From: Tenodera sinensis
Taxonomy: Eukaryota; Arthropoda; Insecta; Mantodea; Mantidae
Reading direction: 5' to 3'
Length of the DNA: 64,000 nt
Assembly: GCA_030765045.1 (NCBI GenBank)
Contig: CM060961.1
Span: 139,673,564-139,737,563, forward strand
The notes under the pieces were generated by a model. It saw only the letters and a list, made by a program, of their open reading frames with translations, searched no databases and had not been told where the DNA came from. The position numbers and the translations under genes are program-made. Shown here piece by piece: positions 9,849-20,485 of this stretch; position 1 is the stretch's first letter; the number at the start of each line of letters is the position of its first letter.

Positions 9849-11147
9849 CGAGGGTCCTTCAATAAATAATCAAACTAATTTAATTGCATTTAAATAAACC
9901 GTGCTGGAGCACCATGGTTGCTAGTGGTGGAAAGGTGAATCCTTCCTTTAGCAGTGCTGTGAGTGCCAGTCATGCAGAGTGAATCAGTTGTGAGTTAAAG
10001 CCTGATATGTGAGGTCGTATTTACTGCACCCACCATGGAACTGAAATTGCAGTAATGCGCATCAATAAAGTTTTGTGTTCTGTTAGACAAAACTCTTAGA
10101 GAAACCTTTGAAATGGTGCAGCAAGCATACAAGGACCAAGCTTTAGGCAAAACACAAGTCTTTGCGTGGTTAAACATTTCAAAGGGGGTCATGAAGACCT
10201 TCAAGATTTTCCATGCCCTGGAAGACCTGTAACAGCAAAAATAGAGGTCAACATTAACACAATTGACGTAATTGTGCGAGAGATTGTCGCATAACAATTT
10301 CGAAAGTTGCAGACATAATGCATTTGTCTGTTGGAACTGTAGACAACATAATTCGCAATGATCTTGGCTATCGAAAAGTTGCAGCAAAATGGGTACCGCA
10401 CGTGCTGAAGGACGAACAGAAGGCTCACTGCATCATGACGTGTCAACAATGGCTCAGAAGGTTACAGTGGGAGCCAGACTTTCTGAATAGAGTCATCACT
10501 TGTGACGAGAGTTGGTTCCACCATTACGACCCGTTAACAAAACAGGAGAGTTTGCAGTGGAAACATTCATTGAGCCCTAGGCCTAAGAAAGCAAAAGTTC
10601 AGGAAAGGTCATGCATCTCGTATTCTTTGACAAACAGGACATTCTGTATGATCATGTTGTAACTAATCAATGCACAGTAACAGCTACTTGCTATTGTGAT
10701 GTACTGAAGGAGCTACTAAAGAAAAAAATTGCCGAAAAACGACCAGATCTTGCAAGGAGAGGATGGATCTTGCATCAGGATGATGCCCCTGCTCATCGAG
10801 CTCGTGCAACTCAAGATGTCATCACAGAAATGGGCATTGAGATCATGCCTCATCCACCTTACTCTGTGGATCTCGCACCATGCGATTTCCACCTCTTCCC
10901 TAAAGTGAAACAGGAGCTTCGTGGTCGCCATTTTCAAAGTGATAAGGAGTTGAACAATGTTGTCATGGGTATCCTGAACAGACTGTCCAAAAATGGGTTC
11001 AATGAGTGTTTCGAACAATGGGTAAATCGTTGGAATAATTGTATTTCATCAGAGGGAGAATACTTTGAAAGTGTGTAGGTAAATGTTAGTGAAATAAAGC
11101 CATTATGTGTTAATTAAAAAATTAGTTCAGTTATTTAAGAACCCTCG
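9849..11147 (+). mobile_element. mariner-family DNA transposon (1299 bp)
   Basis: The termini are inverted repeats: CGAGGGTCCTTCAATAAATA at the left and, read in reverse at the right, CGAGGGTTCTTAAATAACTG. A TA follows the right end (11148-11149); the left TA has decayed to CA. The length is that of a complete mariner. It carries a DD34D transposase with frameshifts. It lies in the large intron of the INO80B-like gene in antisense orientation. Confidence 0.88.
10034..11078 (+). pseudogene. mariner transposase (DD34D), frameshifted
   Basis: The N-terminal HTH part (10034 to about 10317) is recognisable across two frames, with FEMVQQAYKDQALGKTQVFAW. The frame 10318-10662 gives SVGTVDNIIRNDLGYRKVAAKW and the first catalytic Asp in VITCDESWFHHYDP. 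A frameshift near 10605 leads into 10611-11078 with LHQDDAPAHRAR (second Asp) and YSVDLAPCDFHLFP (third Asp), 34 residues apart. The C-terminus ISSEGEYFES is the usual mariner ending. All three catalytic residues survive, but an early stop and at least two frameshifts make it inactive; decay looks moderate. Confidence 0.87.
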
Positions 11148-11149
11148 TA

Positions 11150-11612
11150 CAAGCAATTTAAGTGTAACAGTTACAGAGATTGATACATTAATACATGTGG
11201 CTGACATCACTGGAAGTGTGATAATTCACTTTGTAGTTAGTGCACTTCTTGAGCACAGAAACATGAGAGCAATGCACACAATATCTGTCATTTCTGCTTG
11301 TGTGTCATGCTCCCATAAAGGTGTGCAGGTGACTCACATCTAACTCTCATTTAAACGTTTCATTCATCAAGAGCTAACAGACAACTTGGAAAGTACCTTT
11401 TGCACTGTATTTGCATATTTTACCTTACAAGGTCATGTAACTTAATCTTTGATTTTGAATTACTCAAAATGTCATCCCAAAAAAATGTGACAAAAGAATT
11501 ATACAGATTGGGTCAAAGAAACACAAAATTTTGAAATGAAACTTCAGATATTGTATTATATTAATGGTTATTATATGAAAATATAAAACATAGTAAGTAT
11601 ACCATTTGCATG
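11150..11612. other. Intron spacer, no feature seen
   Basis: AT-rich sequence between the mariner and the CMC-type transposon. A 78-codon open frame (11107-11343) overlaps the mariner end and has no recognisable motif. Confidence 0.5.
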
Positions 11613-11615
11613 TAA

Positions 11616-13914
11616 CACTGGTCGACAAGATTTTTTTCACAAGAAATCTGAATAGTGAATCTAGTGCATTTTTTCATCCTGAATTCAGATATGTAGTCAG
11701 AATTTTCCCATCAGACATAGTTTTTCTGTGAAAGCTACTTTTCAAAATATGATTTTAGCGTTTTCTTTGACCTGTCATAGGAACCTTTACCTCATATGTA
11801 GCTATTTTACTCAAGCCGTATTTATTGGAATTATTTGTAATATCACGCTGAAGCACCACAAAACAAGACTGTGCAGGTTCATTCATGTTTAGACATGCTC
11901 AGACCTGTCTGGCATTGTGATGTGTCAGTATTGAGCTGACTGTGACATTGTTCACTAGTGAAATATTTCCTTCCTTTCTGTTTAGAAGTGTATGTTGTGC
12001 ATGTTGTATTTCAGTGCTTAATGTTTTCATCATGCCAAGAAAGTGTGTAAATCATGCAGATAATTTCTGCTATATTTGTGGTGACCTGACCTTCAAGTCT
12101 CAGAGGCGAAATATGACCCCACTTGTAAAGAAGTGTTATCATCTTTACTTTGGCTGTCAAGTTGGTGATTTTGATAAGAGCTGGGCCCCAAATACATGCT
12201 GTGTTTCGTGTGTTAGACTGCTGACTGGGTGGAAAAATGGTACACATCATATGCCATTTGCAATTCCCATGATTTGGAGGGAACCGAAGCATCATTCAAC
12301 TGACTGTTATTTTTGTTTGACAAATATTAAAGGAATCACATCTAAAACAAAATATACAGTTAAGTATCCGAATTTGCAATCTGCATTGAGACCTGTCTTA
12401 CACAGTGAAGAGTTCCCCGTACCAGTATATGTAGATACAACCTTAAGTGATAACTCTGATTCTGACCTAACTGAAACTCAAAATGATTCAGATGAAAATA
12501 AAAATGATCTTACATGTGAAGCCAGTAGCTGTTCATCAGAACCATACTTTCCCAATCAGCAAGACCTTAATGACCTGATTCGGGATTTAAATCTGTCTAA
12601 ACTGCAAGCTGAAGTTTTAACTTCCAGACTCAAAGGGTGGAATTTACTCCAAAAAGATGTAAGAATAAGTAGTTATCGTAGCCGCCATAGTGTTTTCAAA
12701 GAATACTTCTCTGAAGAATATGGTGTTGTGTTTTGTAATAATATTTGTTCACTTATGGAAACTCTTGGGCATCAACACCGACCAGATGAGTGGCGATTGT
12801 TCATAGACTCCTCTAAAGTAAGTTTGAAGGCTGTGCTGCTACATATTGGCAATGAACTTCCATCAATACCAGTAGCGCATGCCGCTATGAAAGAAACATA
12901 TCAAAATATGAAACTAATTTTAGAGAAAATACAATATGGAAAATATGAATGGAATATCTGTGGTGATTTAAGGGTCATTGCTTTATTGCTTGGTTTGCAA
13001 CTTGGGTTCACCAAATTTTGCTGTTTTTTGTGCGAGTGGGACAGCAGAGATAAGAAGTCTCACTACGTTAGAAAGTCATGGCCAAAACGTGAATCTCTTC
13101 TCCCTGGCCAGAAAAATGTGGCATGTGTCCCTTTAGTGAATCCTGAAAAAATATTTTTACCTCCATTGCATATTAAGTTAGGAGTTATGAAACATTTCGT
13201 CAAAGCTATGGATAAACTTTCTGATGGATTCTTGTACTTGAAATCGAAATTCCCCAAAGTCAGTGATGCTAAATTGAAAGAAGGAGTTTTTATAGGACCA
13301 CAAATCCGATCATTAATGGCTGATGAACATTTTGAGGGACTGTTAAATCCACTGGAGAGAGCAGCCTGGCAGTCTTTCAAAAGTTTATGTTGCAATTTTC
13401 TTGGAAACCATAAAGCAGAAGACTATCGTGACATAGTGGCTGATCTTCTGCATTCTTATAAAGCTATGGGATGCAACATGTCTTTAAAAATTCACTTCTT
13501 GGACTCTCACTTGGACTTCTTCCCCGAAAACCTTGGAGCTGTCAGCGATGAACACGGTGAGTGTTTTCATCAGCAAATTTCTACGATAGAGAAGAGGTAC
13601 CAAGGCAAGTGGAGTTCCAATATGCTGGCTGACTACTGTTGGACTAAAATGAGAGACGTTCCAGATGCAAAATATACCCGAAAATCACTATCTACCACTT
13701 TCTAGGTAAGTTAGAATCAGTAGTTATAATTTTGAGTTAGATAGCTAGTTACGGATTTTTTAGAATATTATAAAAATTCAAATGAATATCACACAAAACT
13801 CCTGCCCGATGCAGACAAACTGTAATTATATTTGAATTCAGCACGAAAAATACTTTTAGAATCTGTTATTTTTATTCTTGTGAAAGAGAAAAAGTTAATT
13901 TTTGTAGACCAGTG
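11616..13914 (+). mobile_element. CMC-type (CACTA/Chapaev-like) DNA transposon, 2299 bp
   Basis: The ends are CACTGGTCGACAAGATTTTT at the left and, read in reverse, CACTGGTCTACAAAAATTAA at the right. They are flanked by a perfect 3-bp duplication TAA (11613-11615 and 13915-13917). CACTG termini with a 3-bp duplication are typical of the CACTA-Mirage-Chapaev group. The element carries one long uninterrupted ORF (12032-13705). A decayed second copy at 61035-63306 has matching termini and its own 3-bp duplication TTA, which fixes the boundaries independently. The superfamily assignment is inferred from termini and the protein motif pattern, not from a database match. Confidence 0.8.
12032..13705 (+). 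CDS. Putative CMC-type transposase, intact 557 aa
   Basis: I place the start at MPRKC (12032), because copy 2 begins MPRVC at the same point; the open frame extends 30 codons upstream but without similarity. Residues 5-95 form a Cys-rich module (CYICGD at 13-18, CCVSC at 56-60, DCYFC at 91-95) that is probably a zinc-binding DNA-recognition domain. Residues 138-172 are acidic/Ser-rich. Candidate catalytic residues are D259 (LFIDSSK), D312 (ICGDLRV) and E520 (STIEKRYQG). Between D2 and E lie C331-x2-C334 and H488-x4-H493, the zinc pair known for CMC and RAG1/Transib-type DDE enzymes. Proteins of this type are common as uncharacterised insect entries. An intact ORF suggests recent activity or recent arrival. 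Confidence 0.72.
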   Translation: MPRKCVNHADNFCYICGDLTFKSQRRNMTPLVKKCYHLYFGCQVGDFDKSWAPNTCCVSCVRLLTGWKNGTHHMPFAIPMIWREPKHHSTDCYFCLTNIKGITSKTKYTVKYPNLQSALRPVLHSEEFPVPVYVDTTLSDNSDSDLTETQNDSDENKNDLTCEASSCSSEPYFPNQQDLNDLIRDLNLSKLQAEVLTSRLKGWNLLQKDVRISSYRSRHSVFKEYFSEEYGVVFCNNICSLMETLGHQHRPDEWRLFIDSSKVSLKAVLLHIGNELPSIPVAHAAMKETYQNMKLILEKIQYGKYEWNICGDLRVIALLLGLQLGFTKFCCFLCEWDSRDKKSHYVRKSWPKRESLLPGQKNVACVPLVNPEKIFLPPLHIKLGVMKHFVKAMDKLSDGFLYLKSKFPKVSDAKLKEGVFIGPQIRSLMADEHFEGLLNPLERAAWQSFKSLCCNFLGNHKAEDYRDIVADLLHSYKAMGCNMSLKIHFLDSHLDFFPENLGAVSDEHGECFHQQISTIEKRYQGKWSSNMLADYCWTKMRDVPDAKYTRKSLSTTF

Positions 13915-13927
13915 TAATCATTATTTC

Positions 13928-14790
13928 TTACAAATGACATCCTTCAAATGCTCTCCACCACTATGCACATTCTGACAATCAATCTTTGAAGTTTCTCACA
14001 CTCCTTGCAACATTTTGAGCCGTGATGTTTCTAATTTCTTCACAAATTGCTGTCTTCAGTTCTAGAATGTTTTATAGTTTGTTTGCATATGCTTTACTTT
14101 TTAAGTACCCCATAAAAAGAAATCAACTGCTGTTAAGTTGAGGGATTGTGCAGTCCAAGGAATGTCACCATTTCTTGATATGACACGATTTCAAAACAAA
14201 TTTTGCAATTCCATTATAGCAATGCACACAGTATGTGCTGCTGCATCATCTTGTTGAAACCAAGTAATTTTGTCGCTATGTAAATTTCTTCTTAATTGGT
14301 TGTATAAGAAATTTTGAATCATTGTGACATGAGCTGCATTCACAGTTTGCGCTTGAACATCAGCATCTTCAAAGGAATATTGCCCAATAATTCCTTTAGA
14401 AGAGACAGCACTCTAAACCATATGTTCTGACTGTATGGGATGTTCATAAAGTTGCCATGATTTTACTGTGCGTAATACTGAAAATTCTGCTTATTTATGC
14501 AGCTGTTTAAATGAAAGTGGACTTCATCAGACATCCATAAATTAGAAATAACATATTCATCAGGTTTGATTTCAATAAAAAAATATATCGCAAAAAATAA
14601 CACGATTTAACTTACGCACAATTTGCGACTTGTATGGATGAAATTTTAGGTCCACTGGAGTGGCTCATGTTGAGTGTCAGAGATCCAGTTCTGACCAAAC
14701 CCATCACACTATCTACTAAAGCAATTCTAACAGCCTTAATGTTTTCCGAGAGTACAAGCACTTTACCAAGAGGTTTCTTCTTCAGTGTTG
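13928..14790 (-). pseudogene. mariner/Tc1-like transposase remnant
   Basis: Minus-strand fragments in several frames line up with a common insect IS630/mariner-type transposase: ENIKAVRIALVDSV, LKFHPYKSQIVRKL, WMSDEVHFHLNSCINKQNFQ, QQDDAAAHTV (second Asp), DIPWTAQSLNLTAVDFFLWG (third Asp) and a C-terminal HSGGEHLKDVI. Stops and frameshifts are frequent, so the copy is old. I could not define its termini. It abuts the right end of the CMC-type element. Confidence 0.72.
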
Positions 14791-15210
14791 AGTCTGTTTT
14801 CTCTAAATCATGAACCCAGTGTTAATTGCATGAACAGAGGGCACAGGATCATGATAATGAAGTTGAAACTGGCAGCAAAACTCCCTATGAACACATTGGA
14901 TGCATTGCTCATTCAGATAATATTTACAGCAATCCCTACTGCTCACCTTTACAAGTTTTCATGTTTAATAAATTTCAACAATTTTCTGTTTCTTTGGTCC
15001 ACCCTCAAAAATTGCTCAAAAAAATTAAGAGGAACATATGTTTAAACCGATGTCCCAAAACAAATATTAATATAATTCAATTTTAGGAAGTTTGTAATCA
15101 TAGGTTGAAGAACTGTGTAAAAGTGTAATAGACATTCTGACTAACTTTTACTACATAAAATTGAAAATCTGATGAAAATATGGCTGATGCTAAAAAAACA
15201 GTGGAAATAC
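14791..15210. other. Intron spacer, no feature seen
   Basis: AT-rich sequence with two short overlapping open frames on the plus strand (14785-15086) that have no recognisable motif and no splice context that I would trust. Confidence 0.45.
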
Positions 15211-15214
15211 AAGA

Positions 15215-16215
15215 TTAAATTGTTAGCTAATCAATGTTTCCATGGTTATCTCAACACTCAGTACCTAGTGTGTCCTCCATGAGCTGCAATAGCTACATAA
15301 CAACTACGTTCAACTTCTCCCAGGTTCTGTGGCACAGCAGGTGCTTACAGATTTTTCCAACTTAACCCACAGATTTTCATTTGGATTTGTGGCCAGGACT
15401 GTGTGCAGGCCAGTTCATTATCCGTATTTGGCATTCCTGAAAGACATCCTTGGTACTCTGTGATATATGGGGTTTAGCATTGTGCTGTAGAAGAAAATTA
15501 GGATCCATTCCAAAAGCAGACAATACCACATGTTGAAAGATAATGTAAACATCTGCATTTATGCACTGTGGAACAAGAAGCTCTGTCCGAGACTCAGCAA
15601 TAATGTCAGCCCAAACCATAACCGAACCATCTCCAAATCTGTCATGTTCAACAATAGTGGCTGGAGAAAGACGTTCACCCAACGTCTGCATCACATGTAC
15701 AACCATCACAATTTAAACCTTGACTCATCTGTGAAGACAACCACCTTCCAATGTTGAATCTGTCAGCTGACATGATCCTGAGGAAATCTCAACCAGTCTT
15801 CCTTGCGCTGATGTGTCAATCAATGGGTTTTAATGAGGATTCTAGATCTCAATCCTGCATTTCTCAGTCTGTTTCTTACTGTCTGATCAGAAATCACCAC
15901 TCCAGTTGTTGTTCATGTCATTTTGTAAGTCTCTTGCTGTAGATTTACATCTGCATGAAGCTTGCATGAGAACATACCATTCCTGTACCTGTGCTGTCTT
16001 TTTCTTAAGCCCTTGTCTAGGAAACCTCTTGAACACACCTGTATATATTGTCTCCAAGCCCTATGGAAGACACAAGGGCTCACATGAAGAATCCTGGTGA
16101 CAAAGCAAATTGAATGACCATCTTCAATCCACACAACTGTTTTTGCAACAGATGTTTTATTCAGATGTCTCATTCTTCTGTATTAGCTTCAGAAAACACA
16201 AACTAACAATTTTCT
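15215..16215 (-). pseudogene. Tc1-like transposase remnant
   Basis: On the minus strand the N-terminal half (16173-15913) shows RQYIQVCSRGFLDKGLRKR and HRAW-type HTH residues. After frame changes the catalytic part (15709-15377) reads GERLSPATIVEHDRFGDGSV, MVWADIIAESRTELL, LLQHNAKPHISQS (second Asp replaced) and NWPAHSPGHKSK (third Asp lost). The family is Tc1 with a DD34E-type core. The ends may be the weak inverted repeat AAATTGTTAG (15217 region and its reverse near 16210), which is not certain. Catalytic residues are mutated, so it is dead. Confidence 0.75.
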
Positions 16216-16920
16216 ACCACAGATTACTGTTAAAATCTGTTTTTAAAACAAAAAAATCAATCAAAGAGCACTCACTTTGACTTTGACTTCCACATATTTT
16301 TCAACTTAAACTTTTTAGACAAAAACAAATGTTTAGATGAACTCCATGTACTTTTAAACAATAGTTATAAACATAACATCTGACTGTCAAAATTTACATT
16401 GCCTCACTCTTTTATTTTGGGCTTTGCTTTAAACATGTGTTCCTCTAATTTTTTTTCTGAGTGGTGTATAATTGTTTAAATACTTCTTTATTGATACCTA
16501 AAATATAAAATTGGGATACAAGAAATACTGAGATATTGTTAATTGTTCAATACATAAACATCTGAGTTTTCATTTTGCAGAATACTACAATTTGTTAACA
16601 ATGTGTTGTTTTGTCTAAAGTTTATTTAAGATAGTTTACCATTAACAGAAATTTAAAATCATGATTAATTGCAATAACCTACAATCGCAATAGCATACAT
16701 TCTTATTACGAGCAATCAGAGAACATGATTAGGCAACTCATGGAAATTCTGACTTAATCATTAGCAAGTAACTGAATACAAGTAAAACTGTTATTTGCTA
16801 TGTATATGTTTCAAGAGTTTAAAAGTAATTAATGTACATATTTTGAGTGAAAATGCATCTGAAGTAATGTTTTAATATTTTACTTAGAAAACAGTCATCA
16901 AAGAGATGATTTCTTAAATA
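16216..16920. other. AT-rich intron sequence, no feature seen
   Basis: Very AT-rich, without an open frame above 60 codons on the coding side and without a repeat that I can recognise. Confidence 0.5.
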
Positions 16921-17150
16921 TGATTTATTACTATAATCCTTTTGACGAAGACGGACATAAAAGATGTACGAAATGTGCAACTGCAGATGGTAGAATATTA
17001 TAGGTGTAACACAGGACCAAAGATGTGTGGAAAGTGAAGGGAAATTCTACCACAAATTGAAGGATTGATAACTGATGTGTCAGGTTCAAGTTTACCTGAA
17101 GATGTAGCACGCAAAGAACCATATGCACAATCATCTAGTTCGTTGACTGA
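16921..17150 (+). pseudogene. Possible piggyBac C-terminal Cys-rich remnant
   Basis: The frame near 16946 gives EDGHKRCTKCATADGRIL. After a stop, another frame gives CNTGPKMCGK and then FYHKLKD. Cys pairs followed by a final YH resemble the Cys ribbon at the end of piggyBac transposases. The stretch is short and interrupted by stops, and no TTAA-bounded unit was found around it, so this is tentative. Confidence 0.35.
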
Positions 17151-17790
17151 AGGTGGTCTCTAACACATTGGTAACCCCAGATATAGCTTTACAGCTATAG
17201 CTTTTTGTTTTTTTTTGGACATGGTGAATGGTGAAATGTTGTGCAGTGGTTTATGGTAGAGTTCACTTTTGTTTTTGTATTTATAAGACCAGGTTAGTAT
17301 CTCTCCGAGTTCCATGCAGTCAACATTGTGGGAATGCGTGTTTAAGTACAGTGCTTACATTATCAGCAGTCTATTGTTTATGAAGCGGAGACATTATCTC
17401 CACCATCAATTTGTATGACGTCACTCGTACAGATCCTAGCAAGGTCATTTGCCATGTCTGGAAAATACCCCTCTACATGCATTAAATGAGAGCCTTGTAT
17501 CTCTATTGAGCCACGGAAAAAGAAATTTGTGAAATTCATTGAGATACTTAAAACTTTTGCCATCCAATCAGGATACAGAAGGCAACAGTGGAAAATATGT
17601 TGCATCTAAATTATAAACCAACTGAAATATAAATTTCAAACTTGTTTCACAAACTGTGAAACAATTAAAGTTTTGACAGTTCTGCCAAAGAGTTGAAGCA
17701 TTCGACAGATTGAAAAAGCATTTTAAGGGTCAAACCATTTAGTAAGAAAAGCAAAACAATTAGTAAAGGAAAGCACTATATTAGTTAATT
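17151..17790. other. Intron sequence, no feature seen
   Basis: Contains a minus-strand open frame of 75 codons (17605-17378) without recognisable similarity. I considered it as the missing small exon of the INO80B-like gene, but found no supporting splice or sequence evidence. Confidence 0.4.
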
Positions 17791-17794
17791 CCTT

Positions 17795-18540
17795 TAGTTC
17801 CCTGGAGAACATGGGCTCCTGTGAAGTTCCTCTATTTTATCCTTTGTGTTGCAAGTCTTTTTACTTCACTCCATGTGTTTCCTTTTGTTGATATCTCTTT
17901 TTCTATGGTCTTTTTCCAAGTTTTTTAGGTCTTCTTTTCCTCCCTATACCTTGAGGGTTCCAGCAATGTACTTCTTTTTCTATTGCTCCAGTTCGCTTTC
18001 TTAATGTACAGTCTATCCATCTCTATTTTCTCTAACTTGGATCTCAATGGGTTCTTGTTTTGTACTTTGCAATAAAGTTTCATTTGATATTATTTCTGGC
18101 CACCTTATGTTTACAATATGTTGCAAGTATCTAATAATAAAGCTTTGTAATTTATTAATATTTACTTTAAAAGTTTTCCATGTTTTGCTAGCACATAGGA
18201 CAGATTTTACTTTGGTATTAAAAATCTGTATTTAGTATAAGAGGTAGAACTGGAACTTAAAAATTCAATGCCACAACTGGGATTTGAACCACAGACCTTC
18301 CGCTTACCGGGTGGCTGCTCTAACCACCGAGCTATTGTGACAAACTGCCAGAATGGCAGAATGCCCACACACGGCTTGTGTGTTTAAAAACACCAACAGT
18401 AAGTTTGTTGGCATAAATAAATAATAATTACTGTATTTAGTATTTTTTGAGATCTTTTTAGTTCTCCATATCTGATACAATTGTATAAATGCTACATTTG
18501 CTTTTTTAATTCTGTTGCTAATAAAGTACTAGATTAGCAA
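17795..18540 (-). pseudogene. Non-LTR retrotransposon RT C-terminal fragment, split by SINE
   Basis: On the minus strand: NRIKKANVAFIQLYQIW, then after a SINE insertion (18239-18430) SVLCASKTWKTFKVNINKLQ, then RWPEIISNETLLQSTKQEPI, RSTLLEPS, KKTWKKTIEKEIS and NTWSEVKRLATQRIK. This is the region downstream of the RT domain in widespread animal LINEs, where proteins read SVLLYGSETWK...RGRPK.TWRR...TWSE.K.LA. Several stops. It is a 3' fragment of a different LINE family from those at 21.8 and 29.6 kb. Confidence 0.7.
18239..18430 (-). repeat. tRNA-related SINE with 13-bp TSD
   Basis: A perfect duplication CTGTATTTAGTAT (18226-18238 and 18431-18443) flanks it. On the minus strand it has an A-box-like TAGCTCGGTGGTTAGAG and a B-box GGTTCAAATCCC. 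Unlike a usual SINE, about 80 bp precede the tRNA part, including a hairpin (CACAC...GTGTG) and an AT-rich stretch; that 80-bp piece recurs alone at 28469-28540. Confidence 0.75.
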
Positions 18541-18589
18541 CTCCCAATCCCAGATGTGGGCAAACCATGAATGAGCACATTATCATTTG

Positions 18590-19985
18590 TGTGGAAGTAT
18601 TCTATAACAGTGATGACATAGACACTATTTGCCTGGACAAAAGGATTTTGTTTCTATGATAGAATATGGAATTAGGGTTAATAAACAGAAGAGCTCGGTG
18701 TTGGGAAATCTTAAAGAATGTATAAAATATTTAAAGATAATCCAAAGTTGAAAATAGGACTAAGTGCTATGAATTGCAACGAAGAATTGCATCCTGGCTT
18801 GTGCAAGTGGTATTCATAGTGTGTGCATTTGTAGTGACGTAAGAACGTTAAGCTAATGTTGGAAGGTTGTAGAATAAATGTGCTCACCAGTTAACAAAGA
18901 TTGTCTTTTACAAATCATTTGTAATCTACGTCAATCAAGATGTTACTTCTCATCATATGAGAGCTGCTCAGGTACATCTACTTTAGTGGAACATACAGCA
19001 TGGAATTGATGAGATAACAAGCAAAATATGGGCTTCTACAGACAGGACAACAGTTCAGTTATCATTCCCGTTTAAGAATTTTTGGAAATCTTTGAGGAAA
19101 AATTAAATCATTCCTGGCGCATTCTTTCATTTCAGCCCAACATCTCATTTTTTAACTGAAATGAAAAATAACCTTATTGCAATTGTTACAACGTTATATT
19201 TTATGTGACTTTGCAAAAAATTATACTTTTGTTCTTCAGGATTAGGTACAAGGTTTCCACTGGAACATTATGCAAGCCACAATTTATCCCTCCATATCTT
19301 TTTATAGAAATTAAGAAATTCTTGCAACAGTTCATATTTCCCTTGTTATAGTATCAGAATGTATTTGGCAGGATATTATCAGCATCTGTCCCAAGGCCAT
19401 TTAATAACGTTTCTCACATCTAATTTGAAGAGAGCTCCCAAGCATATTTATTATTTTTCTGATGGGTCTGCAGCACAGTACAAAGACAAGAAAAAGTTTT
19501 TTAACCTGTGATTTCAATGTACCAGCAGAATGGAATTTCTTTTCCATTTCATATGACAAAGGATCTTGTGACAGCACAGTTCAGAGCAATCATAAAACTT
19601 GCAGATCTAGCTAATTATTTGAATGGTGTTCAGAAAACATTGTATCACATAACTTTTGTTCTACAACTAACATGAAATACGATGAAGAGGATTCATTCCT
19701 TCCTTCGTGTGTTAAAAGCATTTACACCATTCCAGGTGCACAGAAACTAATGCTCTATATTAGCTGGCCTTTATACCATTAAAGTGAAACTTTTCTGCAA
19801 CTCTGACGAAGTAGAAGTGGAATCACTGACAAACAGGGCAAAATAAACCAAAGTTTGCAATATAACAGGTTTTATTGCATTCATGTATGATGGTCACTGG
19901 TGGGGAGATTGTGCTCTAAACATGGATAATGGTATAGAGTAAGTGAGTGGAGTTTAAGGGCCTGTCGACAGTTAGGTCATTTGGG
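18590..19985 (+). pseudogene. Degenerate member of insect 'FSDG...QYK' protein family
   Basis: Scattered over all three plus frames I can follow, in order: VLGNLKECIKYL, HPGLCKW-like, TLVEHTAWN, HIYYFSDGSAAQYKDKKKFF (about 19445-19500), NVPAEWNFFSISYDKGSCDS, FTPFQVHRN / YTIPGAQK and FIAFMYDGHWW (about 19880). These are landmarks of an uncharacterised family that is multicopy in insects (typically FSDG..AQYKN, AEWHFFATSHGK..CDG, YDSHWW). Frameshifts occur every 50-100 codons, so it is long dead. Its abundance suggests transposon origin, but I saw no terminal repeats here. The function is unknown. Confidence 0.6.
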
Positions 19986-19989
19986 CCCA

Positions 19990-20212
19990 AAGTCAAATTT
20001 TAAAGATTAAAACACTTACAAACTGATATGGTTAAAAGGTAAAAGCTAAAACACAAGATTAAAATGGTAAATAGTTAAAGCATTAAAATGTGAAAGTCAA
20101 AACAGTTAAAACTTAAAAAAGTGAGCGTTAAACAGTAAAGAGTTACAACACTAAAACAAACAGTAAAAACAATAAAAATCAAACTTTATATTCTAAAACT
20201 GTAAAAGCAAAC
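19990..20212. repeat. Degenerate (GTTAAAA)n-type A-rich repeat
   Basis: About 220 bp of irregular units such as GTTAAAA, GGTAAAA and AACAGTAAAA. This is low-complexity sequence, not coding. Confidence 0.65.
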
Positions 20213-20224
20213 ACCATTAAATGT

Positions 20225-20473
20225 TTTCCTTTCATAGAAGTTTGAAAACAGTGTTGTTGTAATTAATTTAATTTAAAAGGTGAGTTAATTAATAACACTG
20301 AATAACACTGAACAACACTTAGAACATATTTTTCCGGGACGCGTTTCGAAGGTTAACTTTCCTCCATTATTGTCTGGTTGATAATGGAGGAAAGTTAACC
20401 TTCGAAACGCGTCCCGGAAAAATATGTTGTAAGTGTTGTTCAGTGTTATTAATTAACTCACCTTTTAAATGAA
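20225..20473. mobile_element. 249-bp minimal fold-back PLE copy
   Basis: It is flanked by a 12-bp duplication ACCATTAAATGT (20213-20224 and 20474-20485). It consists of only the 3' terminal sequence of PLE family 1 on both arms, joined head-to-head near 20372. Each arm holds the hammerhead-like block, so the whole unit is a long hairpin. It has the same termini as the 3.6-kb insertion at 3098-6699. Confidence 0.82.
20374..20416 (+). ncRNA. Hammerhead-like fold in minimal PLE
   Basis: CTGG, core TTGATAA, stem II GGAGG/CCTTC, CGAAAC, GCGTC, CCGG: the complete order of hammerhead parts, with the GUC cleavage triplet retained but C3 and G8 of the core changed. The opposite arm carries stem II and the 3' half on the minus strand. 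Confidence 0.55.
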
Positions 20474-20485
20474 ACCATTAAATGT

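Noticed and set aside
17378..17605. Missing exon of the INO80B-like gene
   Set aside because: Open on the right strand, but no acceptor/donor pair of the required phase and no acidic or conserved INO80B residues.
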